Shown here piece after piece: positions 1-7,513 of a stretch of DNA of 12,117 nucleotides. This stretch comes from Hydrogenovibrio sp. UBA654 (GTDB taxonomy: Bacteria; Pseudomonadota; Gammaproteobacteria; Thiomicrospirales; Thiomicrospiraceae), in contig DBOE01000051.1 of the NCBI GenBank assembly GCA_002299585.1, forward strand, positions 1-12,117, read 5' to 3'. The translations under genes and the position numbers were made by a program. The notes under the pieces are model-generated. The model was not told the origin of the DNA and made no database searches. It saw only the letters and a program-made list of their open reading frames with translations. Numbering within the stretch: position 1 is the first letter of the stretch; each line of letters opens with the position of its first letter.

Positions 1-65
1 CCATCACAGTGTGGCAGCAAGATGATGGCACCCCCAAGAACATTTTGGCGAACTATTTTAAATAA
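1..65 (+). CDS. 3' end of an unrecognised plus-strand gene (partial)
   Basis: Reading from base 3, an open frame gives about 20 residues ending ...DDGTPKNILANYFK, then TAA at 63-65. A strong terminator lies 68 bases downstream in the same direction, which supports this being a true gene end. The tail is hydrophilic with no motif I recognise, so I assign no function. The rest of the gene lies left of the window. Confidence 0.5.
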   Translation, partial: ITVWQQDDGTPKNILANYFK

Positions 66-132
66 GCTTTGCTAGTTTAGTGTTATTCAACCGCTGAATA
101 AAACTACAAACTAAAGTTAAAGATTAAAACTC

Positions 133-175
133 AAAACGGCTTAGCAAATAATTTAAAAATTGCTAAGCCGTTTTT
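133..175 (+). terminator. Rho-independent terminator
   Basis: A perfect 15-bp inverted repeat (AAAACGGCTTAGCAA at 133-147, its complement at 160-174) encloses a 12-base AT-rich loop, and the right arm runs into a T run. This is a textbook intrinsic terminator for the gene ending at 65. The A run on the left arm gives a U tract on the other strand too, so it could also stop minus-strand transcription coming from the right. Confidence 0.9.
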
Positions 176-265
176 GCTTTTATTAATTATAACTATTAAT
201 GCCCCCCTTGGTTTTCCATAAAAAATCTTAATAAGAAAAAAGTCACCGGCAGGGCGTTTTTCAAA

Positions 266-418
266 TTAAAATTTACTGTTGATATTAAAACCAAAGTATA
301 GCTTGTTACTATTTATTCCCAGTGACATAGTTTTAGTATCCATGTTAGTAGAGTTACTAATCAAAAACGGTAGGAAGTTTTTAGCATTTAAATCAATATG
401 GCTTAGAAAGCTTACCGA
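266..418 (-). pseudogene. Remnant of an outer-membrane beta-barrel protein C-terminus
   Basis: On the minus strand an open frame of about 50 codons runs from 418 to a TAA at 266-268. Its end reads LGINSNKLYFGFNINSKF: alternating polar and hydrophobic residues ending in Phe, the usual C-terminal beta signal of Gram-negative outer-membrane barrels. There is no convincing start, and an in-frame stop (419-421) lies directly upstream. A neighbouring frame upstream also looks weakly coding (IGKLSKPY), as if a frameshift had occurred. I see nothing further upstream, so most of the gene is missing. The assignment rests on pattern only, and a chance open frame in AT-rich DNA remains possible. Confidence 0.35.
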
Positions 419-492
419 TTAAAACAGAACAAAAACACCGTTTTTTGAACTGGTTCAAGGGGTAAATTAGTTTAATTTAAGATAAAAGGGTA

Positions 493-527
493 CTGATGTT
501 CCCCCAAAAGGAAAAGGGGAACATCAG
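493..527 (-). terminator. Hairpin terminator of the clpB-tpx block
   Basis: A perfect 12-bp inverted repeat (CTGATGTTCCCC at 493-504, its complement at 516-527) has an 11-base loop. It begins 5 bases beyond the ancestral stop codon at 533-535 of the neighbouring minus-strand gene. The sequence past the stem on the minus strand is TACCCTTTTATCTT, an imperfect U tract, so termination may be weaker than at 133-175. Its position supports reading the upstream gene's true end at 533, not at the premature stop at 570. Confidence 0.6.
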
Positions 528-532
528 GTAAT

Positions 533-1076
533 TTAAAAGTCTTTCAATTGTGTTTTATAGGGTTCTCCTTCAATTTCTGTCATAAATTTTGGTACTAGGT
601 ATCCTGGTAGTTTTTTGCGTAGCTCTTCTAAAATTACCCCCTCCCCCCTCTGATTTTGTACTAAAAAATGTTCTGCTCCGCTTACCTTGTCTAGTAGGTG
701 ACAGTAGTAGGTGACAGTAGTAGGGTAGTACGCCTTGTTTAAAAAGTTTTCGGCTTAGTTGTTCTAGCGTGTTGGCAGAGTCGTTTACTTTGCTTAAAAG
801 TACTGATATAGTTACATGAGACATCCATACTTTTTTTATGTGCCATTTAGATGGGGTTAGATCGGGAATATCTGTATCAGAATTTACACTTTCTAAACGC
901 ACATATAACCTATCTAGCTCTCCATATAATAGACTGTATTCACTCATTACAGAAAATAACACTACTAAACTACCAAAGCGGGCAAGCCATAGAGGGTCTA
1001 ACCAAACTCCTAAAACAAACCCTAAAAAACCTGAAAACCAAGCTAGTAGCAATAATAATATACTTTTCTTTTTCAA
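533..1076 (-). pseudogene. Small two-helix membrane protein gene, frameshifted by a 13-bp duplication
   Basis: The N-terminus (KKKSILLLLLAWF...) has two hydrophobic segments, about residues 4-25 and 28-48, and then becomes soluble, so this is probably an inner-membrane protein with a cytoplasmic tail. As it stands the frame gives 168 residues with an odd Gly/Arg-rich end stopping at 570. Removing one 13-bp repeat unit at 692-724 restores a well-behaved C-terminus (LLDKVSGAEHFLVQ ... QLKDF) that stops at 533-535, next to a terminator hairpin; the restored protein is 176 residues. The likely start is TTG at 1076, 8 bases past the tpx stop, with no clear ribosome binding site, so translation may be coupled to tpx. 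I do not recognise the family. Confidence 0.7.
692..724. repeat. 13-bp tandem duplication (about 2.5 copies)
   Basis: The unit TAGTAGGTGACAG occurs at 692-704 and 705-717, followed by TAGTAGG at 718-724. Thirteen is not a multiple of three, so one extra copy shifts the frame of the minus-strand gene crossing it. Deleting a copy restores a plausible C-terminus, which points to the duplication as the lesion. Confidence 0.95.
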
Positions 1077-1084
1077 AAAATCAA

Positions 1085-1591
1085 TTATGCGTTTTTTAAA
1101 GCATTCATTGCACCATCATAATCAGGTTCATCTGTTACTTCACTGACTAGTTCACTATAGATAACCTTGTGCTGTTCATCAAGGATAATAACTGCTCTTG
1201 CATATAAGCCATCTAATGGACCACCATTCATTATTACGCCATAGCTTTCTGCTAGGCTTTTATAGCGGTAATCAGAGGCGGTTTTGGCATTGTCTATGCC
1301 TTCTGCACTATTAAACCTACTAAAGGCAAAAGGTAAATCAAGTGAGGCAAATAGTAATACAGAATTATCGATATCTGCACATTTTTCATTGAATGTTTTC
1401 AGCTGTAAGGCACAAACAGTGGTATCAATGCTCGGGAAAATATTAAAAATTATTTTCTTACCTGTAAAATCAGCTAAAGATATTTCTGCTAACTCTGTTG
1501 TTACAAGTTTAAAATCTGCTACGCTTTGCCCAACGCTGGGAAAGTTGCCAAGAGTTTTAATTGGGTTATTTTTAAAAGTTAAATTAGCCAT
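1085..1591 (-). CDS. tpx: Thiol peroxidase, Tpx family, without the usual resolving Cys
   Basis: The 168-residue product has the length and fold signature of Tpx, the atypical 2-Cys peroxiredoxin that reduces peroxides with thioredoxin. The peroxidatic cysteine is Cys60 in FPSIDTTVC, and the active-site Arg region (LYARAVI, Arg132) is present. In E. coli Tpx the resolving cysteine sits in SRFCGAEG; here the equivalent is SRFNSAEG, with Asn94 in its place. The only other cysteine is Cys71 (NEKCADI). The enzyme may therefore work as a 1-Cys peroxidase or use Cys71. The start is ATG at 1591 with AAGGA 7 bases upstream. It lies 66 bases after clpB on the same strand; that gap holds an imperfect 8-bp hairpin and a TATAAT-like box but no good -35 element, so co-transcription with clpB is likely. 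Confidence 0.93.
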   Translation of the reverse strand: MANLTFKNNPIKTLGNFPSVGQSVADFKLVTTELAEISLADFTGKKIIFNIFPSIDTTVCALQLKTFNEKCADIDNSVLLFASLDLPFAFSRFNSAEGIDNAKTASDYRYKSLAESYGVIMNGGPLDGLYARAVIILDEQHKVIYSELVSEVTDEPDYDGAMNALKNA

Positions 1592-1657
1592 GTTTTTTCC
1601 TTAATAGTTTATAAAATGGACGAGTATAAATTATATATCATACTCCTAGATAGGATT

Positions 1658-4216
1658 TTAGCTAAACTTTATTTGATTATTTTCTAGTTCAACTTTAATA
1701 CTACTATCTGGTAAAAATTTACCTTGTAAAATTAATTGTGCTAGTGGGTTTTCTATCATTTGTTGTAGGGTTCGTTTTAGTGGTCTTGCACCGTAAACTG
1801 GGTCAAAGCCTGCTTCTCCGATTTTATCTAGCACTTCCTCATCAACATTTAAGCCTAGGTCTTTTTGCGCTAGTCGTTGGCGTAGTTGTTCTAGTTGAAT
1901 ATCTGCTATCAAGCGAATTTGCGATTTATTTAGTGGATGAAAAACGGTAATTTCATCAATTCTATTAATAAACTCTGGGCGGAAATGATTGCTAACCACT
2001 TCCATTACACTAGCTTTCATTTCTTGATAACTAGACTTTCCTGCTTGCTCTTGGATTAGGTGCGAACCTAAATTTGAGGTCATAATAATTACTGTATTTT
2101 TGAAATCTACGGTACGCCCTTGCCCATCAGTTAAGCGACCATCATCTAGTACTTGTAATAAGATATTAAACACATCGGGGTGAGCTTTTTCTACTTCGTC
2201 TAGCAAAATCACTGAATAAGGTTTACGCCGCACAGCTTCGGTTAGATACCCCCCTTGCTCATAGCCAACATAGCCAGGTGGAGCGCCAATTAAACGGGCT
2301 ACTGAATGCTTTTCCATAAATTCTGACATGTCTAAACGCACTATAGCATCAGTGGTATCAAATAAAAACCCTGCTAAAGCTTTGGTTAATTCAGTTTTAC
2401 CCACCCCCGTTGGCCCTAAAAACAAGAACGAACCATTCGGGCGATTAGGGTCTGACAAACCAGCCCGTGAACGCCTAATAGCGTCTGATACTGCTTTTAT
2501 TGCTTCTTGTTGCCCAATAACTTGTTTACCAATTTGTTCTTCCATTTTCAATAATTTATCTGTTTCTCCTTCGAGCATTTTAGCCATAGGGATGCCTGTC
2601 CAACGTGCGACCACTTCGGCAATTTCTTCTTCGCCTACTTTGTTGCGTAGCAGATGAGTTGTTTTATTTTCAACTGTTTCTGCCTGCTCTGCGGCTTTAA
2701 TTTTTGTTTCTAGTTCGGGGATTAAGCCATACTGTAGTTCAGACATTTTTGCCAAATCGCCTGCTCTTCTAGCCACTTCCATATCGGTACGAGCTTGCTC
2801 AAGCTTTTCTTTAAATTCTTTTGCTCCTTGTAAAGCGGCTTTGTCTCTTTTCCAAATCTCTTCTAAATCAGCATATTCTCTTTCCAGCTCTTTAATATTA
2901 GTTTCCAAATCTGCCAAGCGTTTTTTAGAGGCTTTATCTTTTTCTTTTTTTAAAGCTTCTCGCTCAATTTTTAATTGGATTAACCGTCTATCTAGTTTGT
3001 CCATCACCTCTGGTTTTGAATCTATTTCCATTCTAATTCGTGAGCCAGTTTCATCAATTAAATCAATTGCTTTATCGGGAAGTTTTCTATCGGTAATATA
3101 GCGTTGTGATAGGTGAGCTGCTGCAATAATAGCTGGGTCAGCAATTGCCACCCCATGATGCACTTCATAGCGTTCTTTTAAACCACGCAAAATTGCAATG
3201 GTATCTTCCTCTGATGGTTCTTCTACTAATACTTTTTGAAAGCGTCTTTCTAAAGCGGCATCTTTTTCAATATTTTCACGATATTCATCTAGGGTTGTAG
3301 CTCCAATACAATGCAACTCGCCCCTTGCCAACGCAGGTTTTAACATGTTCCCAGCGTCCATTGAGCCTTCCGTCTTACCTGCCCCAACAAGCGTATGAAT
3401 TTCATCAATAAACAAGATAATATTACCCTCTTGTTTTTCTAAGTCTTTCAATAAAGCTTTTAGGCGTTCTTCAAATTCACCGCGGTATTTTGCCCCTGCC
3501 AATAGACCTGCTAAATCTAGAGAAAGTAACCGTTTATTTTTTACACCTTCTGGAACTTCGCCATTAATAATTCTTTGTGCTAAACCTTCAACTATCGCAG
3601 TTTTACCCACCCCCGGCTCACCGATTAATACTGGGTTATTTTTAGAACGGCGTTGCAAAACCTGTATCGCTCGACGAATTTCATCATCTCGACCAATTAC
3701 TGGGTCTAATTTGCCCTGTTCTGCTAAAGCAGTCATATCAATAGTATATTTATCTAGGGCTTGGCGGTTTTCTTCTGCTGCTTGTTCTTGCACTTTTTCA
3801 CCTCCTCTTACTTTTTCTATAGCTTGATGAATTTTTTGCTCAGTGGCATTTGCTTGCTTTAAAAAATCTCGCACAGCATCTTGCGATTTAATTGTGGCTA
3901 AATAAAATAGTTCACTGGCAATATAGGAATCACCATTTTTTTGTGCTAATTGATCCATTACATTCAAAATACGACGGGTGTTTTCTGATAATTGAATATC
4001 ACCACCTGATACTTTAGGCAAAGAATTTATGTTTTCATTACAGGCATTTTTTAACTTATTGACATCAACCCCAGCTAAGGTTAGCAGTTGTGCACTATCA
4101 GCTAACAACGACAACATAATGTGTGAGGGTTCTAAAAACTGATGTTCATTACCGACAGCGATTGACTGGGCTTCTGACAAAATAGATTGGAAATGATTAG
4201 TGAATTTGTCTATCAT
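1658..4216 (-). CDS. clpB: ATP-dependent disaggregase ClpB
   Basis: The 852-residue product is full length for the hexameric AAA+ disaggregase that, with DnaK/DnaJ/GrpE, recovers aggregated protein after heat stress. In order it has the N-terminal Clp repeat domain (about 1-143); AAA+ module 1 with Walker A GEPGVGKT (199-206), Walker B ILFIDE (267-272) and pore-loop KYRGEF with Tyr244; the Lys/Glu-rich coiled-coil middle domain (about 405-525) that separates ClpB from ClpA/ClpC; and AAA+ module 2 with Walker A GPTGVGKT (601-608), pore-loop GYVGYEQGG (648-656), Walker B VILLDE (669-674) and sensor GARPLKR (809-815). There is no IGF-type ClpP-binding loop to suggest a protease partner. The start is ATG at 4216 with AAGGA 9 bases upstream, and a sigma-32-like promoter lies 34 bases above the start. 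The gene looks intact. Confidence 0.98.
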   Translation of the reverse strand: MIDKFTNHFQSILSEAQSIAVGNEHQFLEPSHIMLSLLADSAQLLTLAGVDVNKLKNACNENINSLPKVSGGDIQLSENTRRILNVMDQLAQKNGDSYIASELFYLATIKSQDAVRDFLKQANATEQKIHQAIEKVRGGEKVQEQAAEENRQALDKYTIDMTALAEQGKLDPVIGRDDEIRRAIQVLQRRSKNNPVLIGEPGVGKTAIVEGLAQRIINGEVPEGVKNKRLLSLDLAGLLAGAKYRGEFEERLKALLKDLEKQEGNIILFIDEIHTLVGAGKTEGSMDAGNMLKPALARGELHCIGATTLDEYRENIEKDAALERRFQKVLVEEPSEEDTIAILRGLKERYEVHHGVAIADPAIIAAAHLSQRYITDRKLPDKAIDLIDETGSRIRMEIDSKPEVMDKLDRRLIQLKIEREALKKEKDKASKKRLADLETNIKELEREYADLEEIWKRDKAALQGAKEFKEKLEQARTDMEVARRAGDLAKMSELQYGLIPELETKIKAAEQAETVENKTTHLLRNKVGEEEIAEVVARWTGIPMAKMLEGETDKLLKMEEQIGKQVIGQQEAIKAVSDAIRRSRAGLSDPNRPNGSFLFLGPTGVGKTELTKALAGFLFDTTDAIVRLDMSEFMEKHSVARLIGAPPGYVGYEQGGYLTEAVRRKPYSVILLDEVEKAHPDVFNILLQVLDDGRLTDGQGRTVDFKNTVIIMTSNLGSHLIQEQAGKSSYQEMKASVMEVVSNHFRPEFINRIDEITVFHPLNKSQIRLIADIQLEQLRQRLAQKDLGLNVDEEVLDKIGEAGFDPVYGARPLKRTLQQMIENPLAQLILQGKFLPDSSIKVELENNQIKFS

Positions 4217-4249
4217 TGCTTTATTCCTTATTTTTTATTTCTATTATTT

Positions 4250-4277
4250 TTATGGGGATTAAATTAGATAAATCAAT
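4250..4277 (-). promoter_or_regulatory. Sigma-32-type heat-shock promoter of clpB
   Basis: On the minus strand, ATTGATT (4277-4271) is followed by a 13-base spacer and CCCCATAA (4257-4250). The RpoH consensus is CTTGAAA, 13-15 bases, CCCCATNT. The -10 element matches in its core CCCCAT and the -35 in TTGA. The location just above the clpB ribosome binding site fits the known heat-shock control of clpB in gammaproteobacteria. Confidence 0.75.
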
Positions 4278-4305
4278 TCATTTTTTTAGCGGTGGGGTTG
4301 ATTCA

Positions 4306-4874
4306 CTAATAATAAGTGTAAATAAATTTAGAGAGAATTAAAGGGATTTTGTAGAACAATTTTTTCTGAACATGAACTTTTAAAACATAACCTCTTAGGG
4401 TTTTGATCAAAACTAATTCGCCAAAAAGACCCGATGATTCATAAAATTGACAATAATACTTTATACATCTTCGAAATTGGCGAGGACTTTGAGTGATTTT
4501 CGTCTCTAGACCAAACCATAATAAAAACCAATTTAAAGTATTATTACTTGCAATGTTTCTTATTTCTCGCACTACTGAATTTATGCACGTGCCTCTTACA
4601 ATTAATTCACGTTCCTTTCCCTTTCTGATTTTTGGGCTTCTAAATGAACCATCTGGATTTTGATAGGGTCTAGCAAAGAAAGCACTTCTATCGCCTTATC
4701 ATCGTAAATTAAAATCGACGGAATAAGATGGTGATCAATGTCAATAAATCTTAACGTTTCTTCAAATAAACCGATGTGAGTTTGGTTTCTTGTTGGACTA
4801 TTCCCTAAATCTGAGTCTGAAAGTTTTTTAATACCTATTGTATTTTGTTGATGTACTTCATTAATAATAGTCAT
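4306..4874 (-). pseudogene. Frameshifted fragment of a Type II restriction endonuclease
   Basis: The first frame (4874 to 4602) starts at ATG one base after the ancestral methyltransferase stop, with GGAAG as ribosome binding site. It carries IKKLSDSDLGNSPTRNQTHIGL, resembling the IKRLS-x-D-x-G...HQxGL stretch of the EcoRII effector-binding domain. Near 4655 the sense moves to another frame, which continues ARPYQNPDGSFRSPKIRKGK and then NTLNWFLLWFGLE, and this runs on to a stop at 4306. Around 4480-4320 a third frame also looks partly coding (FDQNPKRLCFKSS), so there may be a second shift. Together about 190 codons remain, short for this enzyme class, so the catalytic C-terminus is probably lost. 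Placement directly after two methyltransferase genes is the main support. Certainty about the subfamily is low. Confidence 0.55.
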
Positions 4875-4875
4875 C

Positions 4876-5973
4876 TTAAACTTCCATTTGTTTCGTTTGA
4901 AATAAAGTATGTAAAATTGAATAAACCGTGTTTATACTAACGGCATTTCCAGCTTGTTTATATAGCTGATGGTTGCTTATTCCATCCGAACGGGCATTAT
5001 AACAAAAGTCATCTTCAAAACCTTGGAGTCTTAACGCCTATAAAGGGGTGAGTTTTCTAATTCGGTGCCTTGCCTCTTCTTCTTTTGAGAAATTATTCTC
5101 AAGATATTCAAAAGGGTTATCACTCATTAAAAACTCATCTGAATAGTAATTATCTTGGCACGCTCTGTGCATTTTGACCATTGTCGCGGTTAATGGTCTT
5201 GCTATTAGCTGGTTAATTTTAGAGTTTGATTTAAACCCCTTAGTGCCATTTGATAAAATCGTTGGCTTTAATTTTTCAGAAAGATAATGTTTTTCCTCTA
5301 CAATTTCTTCCAAGAGTCTGTCTAATACATTTGTGTATTTTTTCAGACTTGTCGAACCATTAAGAATCGATGCTTTTTTGAACACAAATTTATTGTCTAA
5401 ACTTACTTTCGAGGCATCTTCCCCTACGTCTTTTCTAACCGCAAAAATGAAAACTCTTCTTCTTGTTTGTGGCAACCCATAATCAGAGGTATTAAAAATA
5501 TCTGAAGATACTAAATAGCCTGCATCCTCCTCTAAAGAACGAACGATTTCTTTAAATATTTTCCCTTTATCGTGAGTTTTTAAATTTCTTACATTTTCTA
5601 AAAGGACATATTTAGGCTGTTTTATTTTTAATAATTTAATGATTGAATAAAACAAATTACCTCTGTTGTCTTCAAAGCCTTCTTTTTTTTCCATCATACT
5701 AAATGGTTGGCATGGAAAACCTCCTGATAACAGGTCAAAATCTGGCAGAGAATCTATATTTGATTTTTTAGATGTAAATGCTTCAATATCACCTAATTCC
5801 ACCTCACTTTTTGTGTCATAATTTGCTTTATAAGTCATAGTCGTATATTTATCTATTTCAGCAAAACCGACACATTCGGGTTCAACATTATTATCCATAC
5901 AATAAAGGTCAATCGCTTTCCTAAAGCCTCCAATGCCCGAAAATAGTTCTAAATGTTTAAGTGTTTTTTTCAT
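4876..5973 (-). pseudogene. DNA cytosine-C5 methyltransferase with a nonsense codon before motif X
   Basis: The 311-codon open part has motif I LELFSGIGGF (8-17), motif IV GGFPCQPFS with catalytic Cys88, motif VI ENV (126-128), motif VIII QTRRRVF (169-175) and a target-recognition region (about 215-290). It stops at TAG (5038-5040) inside the motif IX-X junction. Past the stop the same frame continues ALRLQGFEDDF and then QAGNAVSINTV, which is motif X, to TAA at 4876-4878. The family pattern LTPxExxRLQGF puts Glu at the stop, so one change GAG to TAG explains it. The full length would be 365 residues, and the truncated product lacks motif X needed for cofactor binding. The start ATG is 5 bases after the upstream methyltransferase stop without a clear ribosome binding site, which suggests translational coupling. 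The host enzyme would methylate one strand of the recognition site. Confidence 0.85.
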
Positions 5974-5978
5974 AATTA

Positions 5979-6809
5979 TTAATTTAAATGCTTCATTATT
6001 TGACTTCCTATAATTTGGGATAACTTAACAGGCACAGCGTTTCCAATTTGTGCATACCAAGTATTATTTGCCCCCATAAAAACAAAGTCATCAGGGAAGG
6101 TTTGGACTCTTGCCGCCTCCCTTGGGCTTAGTCCCCTTGGTTGTGTAGGGTGAATATACATATTACAGTCCATTTTCATGTGAGATGTGATTGTTTTAGA
6201 AACTAGGCTTTCATTTAGTTTAAAGTATTTGTCCTTAAACATATCATTTCTACTGCTATAAGGCATAATGTCTTTTATTGATTCATGCAAAGAGTTTTCA
6301 CCTTGAGGTAACCTTCCAAAAATATCTATATCTCTATCATTATTAAATCTATTTGTATGATTTGATAAGTATTTTATTTTTTTGTTATTGTTAATTTTTT
6401 GAATAAAGTCATTTGTTTTTATTTCTATTTTGCTGAACTTATAGACGATTTTATCATTCTCAACTCCTCTTGAGTTTTTTTGTCTTTTAGACTCTAATTT
6501 TGGTAGTCCAAACAGAGCATCTTTTAATGCTACTGCTTTAAATTCGTTTTTAAGACTAGATATATCAGAAACTATATCATGTGCATCAATATTTTTAAGT
6601 CTACTCCCAATTACAAATACTCGCTCTCTATTTTGAGGAATCCCAAAATCCTTAGCATTTAATAATGTTATTTCAATTGAATACTCTGTACCAAGAATTG
6701 AATCGAAATTATCTAATATTTCATTTGATTTTTTCATCATCTCCTTTACATTTTCCATGATGAAGAACTTAGGCTTTACAAGTGGCACGGCTTTTATTTT
6801 GCGACACAT
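5979..6809 (-). pseudogene. Second cytosine-C5 methyltransferase, 5'-truncated at a palindromic element
   Basis: The frame carries the rear half of a C5 methyltransferase: motif VI KPKFFIMENV (residues 12-21), motif VIII QNRERVF (59-65), motif IX GLSPREAARVQTFPDDF (from about 226) and motif X QIGNAVPVKL (254-263). Motifs I to V, including the SAM-binding FxGxG and the catalytic Pro-Cys, are absent; about 100 residues are missing. The first ten residues (MCRKIKAVPL) are not methyltransferase sequence but are encoded by one arm of the palindrome at 6781-6866, whose ATG gives the frame a new start. The product could not methylate. It is a different paralogue from its downstream neighbour, and such pairs are typical of Type II systems with asymmetric targets. 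Confidence 0.85.
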
Positions 6810-6866
6810 AAGTATTTATTTTGCGGTAATTGTACTTATGTGTCGCAAAATAAAAGCCGTGCCACT
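6781..6866. mobile_element. 86-bp palindromic MITE-like element at a recombination junction
   Basis: The arms are 34 bases each and perfectly complementary: left 6781-6814, beginning AGTGGCACGGCTTTTATTTT, and right 6833-6866. The 18-base spacer repeats TTTATTTTGCG (6815-6825), also present in the left arm at 6793-6803. There is no room for a transposase, so this is a non-autonomous element or two insertion-sequence ends brought together by deletion. It separates a truncated methyltransferase (left) from prophage sequence (right), and I see no matching target duplication at its edges (ttaca / gttgg). The absence of a duplication favours a rearrangement over simple insertion. The two arms would also form a very stable hairpin in RNA. 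I cannot name the family of the ends. Confidence 0.85.
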
Positions 6867-6925
6867 GTTGGTGCAATTATTAAAAATAAACAACTTGCGA
6901 TTGTTAGCAATAAAAAGTTCTTCAT
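6836..6925 (-). pseudogene. Small phage membrane protein (lysis-type), cut off by the palindrome
   Basis: ATG at 6925-6923 overlaps the TGA of the preceding phage gene as ATGA, a typical coupled phage start. The 29-residue product begins MKNFLLLTIASCLFLIIAPTVA, a single hydrophobic helix like that of holins, spanins or small lipoproteins. Its last codons lie inside the palindromic element and it stops at 6836-6838, so the original gene was probably longer. A lysis role is a guess from size, hydrophobicity and neighbours. A Cys at position 12 is inside the helix and lacks a clear lipobox. Confidence 0.5.
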
Positions 6926-7467
6926 TGCTCATCTGCCTGAATTGTGTAAATATCTTTAGTTTGTTTTTGATGCGACCCCAGTCTTGCAAGTAGCGCAACT
7001 TGATAAGCCTCCGATGCCATTGTGATTTTAGTTGCTAGCTCCAGTGCTGTCTCTCCCTTTTCTCTTCCGAGAGCCAGTTGCTCTAGTGCTTCTGCGTCTG
7101 CCCCGTCGCTTGATATACACTTATTAGCTAGTTCTGTTTGTGCAGGCCAAGAAAGAATTTCTATAGTGCTTGCATTTTGAGTGATTACTGCCATATCTTT
7201 TTCAAGCTCTTTTTCTAAAGAAGTTCTTTCAAAAACAGCTTGCTTTGACTTTGACGCTAGCGCGAAGAACTCTTCAAATTGAATTTCGATAAAGTCAATT
7301 TCGGTAGGTTGTTTATTTACTAACATTTGTATTTGTTCGTCTGTACCCGCTACAACTAAGCAGTTAGTGTCGAACTGTTTAGTTGTACACTCTGTTGAGC
7401 CGTCATCTTGAAATCGTAGGACTGTATATTCCCCTTGAAAGGGTGTGTATTTAAAATATTTTGACAT
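6922..7467 (-). CDS. Phage tail-fibre-assembly-like protein
   Basis: The 181-residue product has an N-terminal stretch typical of small beta-rich phage proteins, a charged helical middle (about 75-95), and a C-terminal half with SWPAQTELANK (106-116), then ALEQLALGREKGETALELATKI and a long helix. This matches the general plan of the tail-fibre-associated DUF4376-like proteins (SWP...EA...LLD.LA.ARG....EL..K), but I am not certain of the family. The start is ATG at 7467 with GGAG about 10 bases upstream. It is transcribed away from the terminase gene, with only 46 bases between the two starts. No stop, frameshift or missing segment is visible. Confidence 0.55.
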   Translation of the reverse strand: MSKYFKYTPFQGEYTVLRFQDDGSTECTTKQFDTNCLVVAGTDEQIQMLVNKQPTEIDFIEIQFEEFFALASKSKQAVFERTSLEKELEKDMAVITQNASTIEILSWPAQTELANKCISSDGADAEALEQLALGREKGETALELATKITMASEAYQVALLARLGSHQKQTKDIYTIQADEQ

Positions 7468-7513
7468 GTTGTTTTGCTCCGTGTTGGTAAAAATTGAATA
7501 AAATTATTCTTTA

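Noticed and set aside
838..1604. Plus-strand open frames opposite the membrane-protein and tpx genes
   Set aside because: They are antisense shadows with no ribosome binding site and no recognisable protein pattern.
1620..1650. Independent tpx promoter with TATAAT-like box
   Set aside because: No acceptable -35 element at 16-18 bases; AT-rich gaps often contain such hexamers.
4306..4572. WGR-like domain (LFGELVLIKTLRG) as a separate small gene
   Set aside because: The WGR core is missing, and the upstream part of the same frame continues the restriction-endonuclease fragment without a break, so an independent gene is not supported.
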